A stretch of DNA of 36,014 nt, taken from positions 1 to 36,014 of the forward strand of contig JAJFVC010000030.1 in the NCBI GenBank assembly GCA_021372005.1, read 5' to 3'. Positions 31,154 through 36,014 of the stretch are shown in pieces. The translations under genes and the position numbers were made by a program. Below the pieces are notes generated by a model, which was not told the DNA's origin, did not search any database, and saw only the letters and a list, made by a program, of their open reading frames with translations. Each line of letters begins with the position of its first letter. Positions within the stretch are counted from its first letter, which is position 1. The stretch is from Planctomycetaceae bacterium. Its GTDB lineage: Bacteria > Planctomycetota > Planctomycetia > Pirellulales > Thermoguttaceae.

Positions 31154-33127
31154 TCAGCTCGCCGTCGGCTCCGAACTCGAGTCGGACGCCTCGTCCGATC
31201 CGCCGTTGCGAGGTTTGTAGGCCGAAGGACCGACGAGCCGCTCGATTTCCGCATCGTCGATTGTCTCGATTTCCTCGAGCCGGCGGGCCATCGCGTCGAG
31301 CTTGCCGCGATGCTCGACCAACATTTCGGTGGCCTTGTCGCTCGCTTCGCGCAACAAACGCGACACCTCCTCGTCAATCACCTGGGCGGTGTACTCGCTG
31401 AATCGCCGCGGCTCGGCCATCTCGCGTCCGAGGAACGGATGGTCCTCGCCGTCGCGGAACGCCACCGGACCAAGCCGTTCGCTCATGCCCCAGTGCATGA
31501 CCATGCGCCGGGCCAGTTGCGTGGCGCGGTTCAGATCGTCTTCCGCGCCGGCCGTGTATTGATCGAACACCAGTTTTTCGGCCGCGCGGCCGCCGAGCAA
31601 AAACAGCAACCGGCTCTCCAATTCGCTTTGGCCGACGTTCATCCGATCTTCCTCGGGCAGCAGTTGCGTGACGCCCAACGCCCGGCCGCGCGGAATGATC
31701 GACACCTTGTGGACGCGATCCACCCCGGGCACCAGCCACGCCAGCAGCGCGTGGCCCGACTCATGATACGCGCACATCGACTTTTCCTCGCCCACCAACA
31801 CTTCTTCGCGCTTCGCGCCCATCAAGATCTTGTCTCGCGCGTAGTCGAAGTCGTCGCGGCTGACGCAATTTTTGTCGTGCCGGCTGGCCCACAGCGCGGC
31901 CTCGTTGACCAAGTTGCGGATGTCGGCGCCGGTCAGTCCCACCGTGCCGGCCGCGAGCCGCTCCAAATCCACGTCGGCGTCCAACGGGACGTCCCGCGTG
32001 TGAACCTTGAAAATCGCCAGTCGACCCTTGAGCGTCGGACGATCGACCGTGATGTGGCGATCGAACCGACCGGGCCGCAACAGCGCCGGATCGAGCACGT
32101 CGGGCCGATTCGTGGCGGCCATCACGATGACCGACTCGGTCGGCGTAAAACCGTCCATTTCGCTGAGAATCTGGTTGAGCGTCTGCTCGCGTTCGTCGTG
32201 ACCGCCGCCGATGCCCGCCCCACGATGACGTCCGACGGCGTCGATTTCGTCGATGAACAAAATGGCCGGCGCGTTTTCCTTGGCCGTGTTGAACAGGTCG
32301 CGCACTCGGCCCGCGCCCACGCCGACGAACATCTGGATGAACTCGGACCCGTTGATCGAGAAGAACGGCACAGCGGCCTCGCCCGCCACGGCGCGGCCCA
32401 ACAACGTCTTGCCCGTGCCCGGAGGGCCCATCAACAACACGCCCTTCGGCACGCGCGCGCCGAGCCGCTGAAACTTCGCCGGGCTGCGCAAGAATTCGAC
32501 CACTTCCTGCAATTCGTTTTTAACGCCCTCCAGCCCGGCCACGTCGTTGAACGTGATCGGCTTTGAGCCGGGATCGTAACGACGCGCCCCGCTCTTGGTG
32601 AATCCGCCCGTCAACCCGCCGGTGAAAAACGAATCGCGGGCCCGGCGGAACAGAAACCACAGGCCGACGAACAGCGCCCCGGTGACCAGCAGATAGACCA
32701 ACATCGCCGAGAATGTGTTGTCGGTCGGCTCGGACACCGTGTAGGCGTCGCCAAGTTGCTTTCGCAGCAACGTGTCCAAATCGGGATCCGACAGCGACAT
32801 CGGCGACAGCGACGTCTCGAACTTTTTGTTCAACCGCATCGGTTTGCCGGAGGCGTCCACCTTGGCGTCCGGCGCGATCGGCGCCTCAACGAACTCGCCC
32901 CAAACGCGAGTTCCTTGGATGTCCACCTTGGCGATGTTCTTTTGCGTCAACTGCTCGCGGAACATCCCATAGCTGATCGGCGAGCGTCCGCCGTGCGAGT
33001 CCGAGAAATAAATCCACGCAAAAATGGCCAAAAGCACCGCAAACAGCCACCAATTCGAGCCAGTGGGCGTTCGATGGAACCGCATTTTTTTCGGAGACGG
33101 AGAACCGTTGTCAGACGAATCCGGCAT
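31154..33127 (-). CDS. ftsH: ATP-dependent zinc metalloprotease FtsH
   Basis: A 657-residue membrane-bound AAA+ protease for quality control of membrane and short-lived proteins. Membrane helices lie at about 26-41 and 141-161, flanking a periplasmic domain of about 100 residues. The AAA module has Walker A GPPGTGKT (K240), the pore loop [13 protein letters not shown] (Gly where Ser is common), Walker [12 protein letters not shown] and the RPGRFDRHI second region of homology. The protease site is H455-E-S-G-H459, with a distal Asp in [14 protein letters not shown] 33125-33127 has a GAGGGG site upstream; a longer frame continues into the spacer. It lies 66 bases downstream of recQ on the same strand and is probably co-transcribed. 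A Ser/Glu/Asp-rich tail ends the protein. Confidence 0.96.
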   Translation of the reverse strand: MPDSSDNGSPSPKKMRFHRTPTGSNWWLFAVLLAIFAWIYFSDSHGGRSPISYGMFREQLTQKNIAKVDIQGTRVWGEFVEAPIAPDAKVDASGKPMRLNKKFETSLSPMSLSDPDLDTLLRKQLGDAYTVSEPTDNTFSAMLVYLLVTGALFVGLWFLFRRARDSFFTGGLTGGFTKSGARRYDPGSKPITFNDVAGLEGVKNELQEVVEFLRSPAKFQRLGARVPKGVLLMGPPGTGKTLLGRAVAGEAAVPFFSINGSEFIQMFVGVGAGRVRDLFNTAKENAPAILFIDEIDAVGRHRGAGIGGGHDEREQTLNQILSEMDGFTPTESVIVMAATNRPDVLDPALLRPGRFDRHITVDRPTLKGRLAIFKVHTRDVPLDADVDLERLAAGTVGLTGADIRNLVNEAALWASRHDKNCVSRDDFDYARDKILMGAKREEVLVGEEKSMCAYHESGHALLAWLVPGVDRVHKVSIIPRGRALGVTQLLPEEDRMNVGQSELESRLLFLLGGRAAEKLVFDQYTAGAEDDLNRATQLARRMVMHWGMSERLGPVAFRDGEDHPFLGREMAEPRRFSEYTAQVIDEEVSRLLREASDKATEMLVEHRGKLDAMARRLEEIETIDDAEIERLVGPSAYKPRNGGSDEASDSSSEPTAS

Positions 33128-33193
33128 GAAACCCCTCTTGTGGAAAACAACCAAATCACAACACGGCGGGACCGCATCGGCAGAACGATGCAA

Positions 33194-35839
33194 TTATATC
33201 GAATGCTTTGGAGTTTGGCGACCGGGCCGAAAACGGGGGGGCGGCTCGCCCGCACCGTTCGCAACGTGCCCCAGCAAGACCTCGCGCGGCAGTCCGCGAA
33301 TCGCCACACACTCGTCCAAGGTGAATCCGGCCGCCAGCAGCCGCCGGGTCCAATAGTCCGACGACTGTGAGAAAACGTCGGTCGCCTCGGCGTCGTTTTT
33401 GGTCTGCGACCGATCCGGCCCCGAACCGCCGGCGTCATTCTCACTGGTGGAAGTAATCGCCAACAGATCCTTGCCAAACCGTTCCACGCGAACCGGCCCG
33501 ATGCCTTTGACGGTCAACAGTTGCTCGCGCGTTTGGGGCCGCTGCGACGCCAATTCGTCCAGCGTGGCGTTGCTCATAATATGAAATCGCGGCACGCCGG
33601 CCTCGTCGGCCACCCGGGCCCGCCACTGTTTGAGTTGCTCCAACACATCGGGATTCACCTCCGAGCGTGGTGGCGTGGACTCCGCGACATCACGATCTTG
33701 CTCGACGGCGTTTCCCTGCAACTTCCAGAGCAGCGATTTTGGCGCGGGCAGCCGATCCGTCAGCGGCGTCTGGCCGCGCATCACCTCGGCGCCGAAATCG
33801 GTCAGCCGCACCACCGGCCGAAACTGCTCCAAATCGGTCTGTTCCAAACAACCGACGGCCAACAGCGCGTCGATCAACAACAAGACCTCCGGTCGAGTCA
33901 GATGGCGGAGCCGGCCGAAGGTGCTGAGCTGATCGAACCGCAGTTTCACCAGCTTTGAATCGCGCGAGCCGCAGAGCATTTTGGCGATCAAATTTTTGCC
34001 GCACGGAAATCGGGCCTCGACGCGAGCCACCCCGCTGAGCACGATCCTCGCGGCTTCGATCAGCTTGGCGTCATTCGCGGCGGCCTGCTCAGGCTCGGAC
34101 GCCTTCGATTCGGTCGGACGACCCAAGCGGCTCGTCAACCGGCAATTATCGCAATGTCCGCAATCGGTCGCGTTCGACTCGCCGAAATACCGCAGAATCG
34201 CCCGCTGACGACACTCGCTGTCCAACGCAAAGCGAATCACTTGATTGAGTTTTTCGTATTCGAGATTTTTTCGACGTTCGAGGGCCTCAAAATCGATTTC
34301 CAGCCGATCGAACGGCGTCGTTCGGTCGATCATGCGGATCGCCCGCCCCCGAAACGGCGGCACGTAGGTGATCGACTCCAACCGATTCAATTCGTGCAAC
34401 GCGCGGAGAATCGACGCCTGGTCCAACTCGTCGGCCACGCTCAACTGTTGCAGCCCAAACGGGATCAGCGTCTGCCGCCGGCCGCCGACCAGCCGCTCGA
34501 CCGATTGCAGAACTTTTCGTTGCATTTTCGCCTGTTTCGGCAGCAAATCGACCAGCGTCGGCAAATCGCTGTCGATCCGCACCGAGGCCGCGTTCTGCGA
34601 AGCGACCAACCGCTCCAACACGCCGGCGTTTTCGAGCAACTGCTCGCAATTGCCGACGCCGTCCGAGCCGATCGCCAGCCCAAGTTCCGCTTTGACTTCC
34701 TCCTGCGTCCGCTCGATCGGATTTTCTTCGCACTGGCAAAGAAACTCGTGGACCGCCTGCACCTTGTCGCGGCCCGGATACGCATTCTCGATAAAAAACT
34801 CCTGGATGCGGCGATCCGACGGATGATAAAGCATCAGACACTGCGAACGTTCGCCATCGCGTCCGGCGCGGCCCGCCTCTTGATAGTACGCCTCCAAACT
34901 GCCCGGCACATTGTAGTGCACCACGAACCGGACGTCCGGCTTGTCGATGCCCATGCCAAAAGCGTTCGTGGCCACGATGATCTCGCAACGGCCGTCCATG
35001 AACCGCTCTTGGGCGTCGCGCCGTTGGTCGGGCAGTAAGCCCGCATGATACACCACCAACCGGCGACGCAATCGCTCCTGCACCCAGCCGGCCACCTCCT
35101 CGACCCGTTTCCGCGTCGACGCATAGATGATCCCGCAGCCGGGCGTTTGACGCAAAAACTGGACCAGCAGATCCGGCTTCTGCCGTTCGCTCGACGGCGA
35201 TTGCACCTCATAGAACAAGTTCGGCCGGGCGAAACCGGTGATGAACGTCCGCGGCTCGCGCAAATCGAGCTGCTCGACAATGTCGCGCCGCACCTGATCG
35301 GTGGCCGTCGCCGTCAGCGCCAAGGTGGGCGGACGATTCAGTTGCCGGCGAAAATAGCCGAGCCGCGCGTAATCCGGCCGAAAATCATGTCCCCACTCGC
35401 TGATGCAATGGGCCTCGTCGACCGCCAACAGTCGCACGCCCGTCGAACGCACCGCCTCCAAAAAACGTCCACTGCGAAAACGTTCCGGCGCAACGTAGAC
35501 CAGCCGAAACTCGCCGGCCGCCACGCGATCGAGCCGGGCGTATTGCTCGGCCGCCGAAAGCGTGCTGTTGATGAACGTGACCGGCAGTCCCCGCGACTGC
35601 AACTGATCGACCTGATCTTTCATCAACGCGATTAGCGGCGACACGACCAGCGTCAACCCATCCAACGCCAGCGACGGCAACTGATAGCAGAGACTTTTGC
35701 CGCCCCCGGTCGGCATTACGCACAGACAGTCGTCGCCGGCCAAAACCGTCGAGATCACCTCTTTCTGTCCATGCCGAAAAGTCGTCAGACCAAATCGCGG
35801 CAGCAAGGATTCAAGCATCGGAACTGTGGAATCAGACAT
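33194..35839 (-). CDS. recQ: ATP-dependent DNA helicase RecQ
   Basis: An 881-residue 3'-5' helicase for recombination and replication-fork repair. Helicase motifs include Walker A MPTGGGKS (K48), DEAH at 141-144, the aromatic-rich loop HCISEWGHDFRPDY, and motif VI QEAGRAGRDG. The RQC zinc site shows C-x16-C-x2-C-x2-C (SECRQ to DCGHCDNC). A winged-helix region follows, and an HRDC domain lies about 720-800. After it a polar linker leads to a short helical module (SDYWTRRLLAAGFTLDECVAIRGLPREVLLGHV) resembling the small helix-turn-helix seen at the end of some RecQ proteins. At 881 residues it is longer than the roughly 600 of E. coli RecQ. No strong ribosome binding site is seen besides GAGG eight bases upstream. 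Confidence 0.95.
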   Translation of the reverse strand: MSDSTVPMLESLLPRFGLTTFRHGQKEVISTVLAGDDCLCVMPTGGGKSLCYQLPSLALDGLTLVVSPLIALMKDQVDQLQSRGLPVTFINSTLSAAEQYARLDRVAAGEFRLVYVAPERFRSGRFLEAVRSTGVRLLAVDEAHCISEWGHDFRPDYARLGYFRRQLNRPPTLALTATATDQVRRDIVEQLDLREPRTFITGFARPNLFYEVQSPSSERQKPDLLVQFLRQTPGCGIIYASTRKRVEEVAGWVQERLRRRLVVYHAGLLPDQRRDAQERFMDGRCEIIVATNAFGMGIDKPDVRFVVHYNVPGSLEAYYQEAGRAGRDGERSQCLMLYHPSDRRIQEFFIENAYPGRDKVQAVHEFLCQCEENPIERTQEEVKAELGLAIGSDGVGNCEQLLENAGVLERLVASQNAASVRIDSDLPTLVDLLPKQAKMQRKVLQSVERLVGGRRQTLIPFGLQQLSVADELDQASILRALHELNRLESITYVPPFRGRAIRMIDRTTPFDRLEIDFEALERRKNLEYEKLNQVIRFALDSECRQRAILRYFGESNATDCGHCDNCRLTSRLGRPTESKASEPEQAAANDAKLIEAARIVLSGVARVEARFPCGKNLIAKMLCGSRDSKLVKLRFDQLSTFGRLRHLTRPEVLLLIDALLAVGCLEQTDLEQFRPVVRLTDFGAEVMRGQTPLTDRLPAPKSLLWKLQGNAVEQDRDVAESTPPRSEVNPDVLEQLKQWRARVADEAGVPRFHIMSNATLDELASQRPQTREQLLTVKGIGPVRVERFGKDLLAITSTSENDAGGSGPDRSQTKNDAEATDVFSQSSDYWTRRLLAAGFTLDECVAIRGLPREVLLGHVANGAGEPPPRFRPGRQTPKHSI

Positions 35840-35866
35840 CGTACGGGCCTCTTGCCAACCGCCGAA

Positions 35867-35894
35867 ATTATAGGGGTTCGTAGGGTGTGAACAA
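35867..35894 (-). promoter_or_regulatory. Candidate sigma-70 promoter of recQ-ftsH
   Basis: On the minus strand TTGTTC (35889-35894), a 16-base spacer and a perfect TATAAT (35867-35872) lie upstream of recQ, giving a leader of about 20 bases. The remaining bases to 36014 hold no gene I can identify. Confidence 0.6.
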
Positions 35895-36014
35895 GAAGGC
35901 TACCCAGCACATCTATTGCGAAGCCCCCCTGCAATACCCCCCCGAGAAAGTGTTTGCAATTTTGGCGATGATGCGTTTAAATAACACCCATCGTTGTTGT
36001 GGCGGATTTTTACC

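Overview
The window is about 36 kb of dense, fairly GC-rich bacterial chromosome, most likely from a member of the Planctomycetota. This rests on gene content rather than on a marker: an ECF sigma factor coupled to a membrane-anchored LolA/RseB-like protein, a degenerate RNase H-like protein beside a branching enzyme, DUF502 and DUF6485 proteins, a Spy-like LTxxQ protein and a split LplT-PlsC / acyl-ligase pair. An LptF/LptG-type permease and a SurA/PpiD-like protein indicate an outer membrane. No rRNA, tRNA, CRISPR array, transposase or prophage gene was seen.

Layout. 1-2123 (minus): a partial, membrane-anchored SurA/PpiD-like protein, divergent from topA (2414-5110). 5133-8029 (minus): a nitroreductase, a secreted protein of unknown function, a cold-shock protein with a long leader and a perfect terminator, and a Spy-like protein. 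8124-11150: an lptF-like permease and comF diverge from an 80-base region with a good promoter on each strand, followed by a DUF502 membrane protein. 11203-15533 (plus): hemC, then an arginine block argB-argD-argF. 15570-17616: a small membrane protein, a CheY-like regulator and a Pro-rich envelope protein. 17739-21359 (plus): a transporter-acyltransferase fusion and a separate acyl-AMP ligase, together the equivalent of LplT plus Aas. 21390-24408 (minus): an ApgM-family enzyme and homoserine dehydrogenase, separated by a four-helix-bundle gene. 24593-28080: an M42 peptidase, a DUF6485 protein, and the ECF sigma / LolA-like pair. 28205-31148 (plus): an RNase H-like protein and glgB. 31154-35839 (minus): recQ followed by ftsH.

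The strongest signal not explained by ordinary genes is a family of period-7 arrays (GGGATTA / TAATCCC and relatives). They sit directly upstream of apgM, argF and glgB, and a related pyrimidine heptad array lies upstream of hemC. At three loci they occur as an inverted pair, G-rich on the left and C-rich on the right. At one locus the pair brackets the four-helix-bundle gene exactly, fills the whole space between the apgM start codon and the hom stop codon, and supplies the gene's ribosome binding site. This looks like a dispersed element family of which the four-helix-bundle copy may be the coding member.

Other points worth attention are the RNase H-like protein lacking most catalytic acids and ending inside a heptad array, a probable alternative homoserine kinase beside hom, and divergent lptF/comF promoters that predict leaderless mRNAs.
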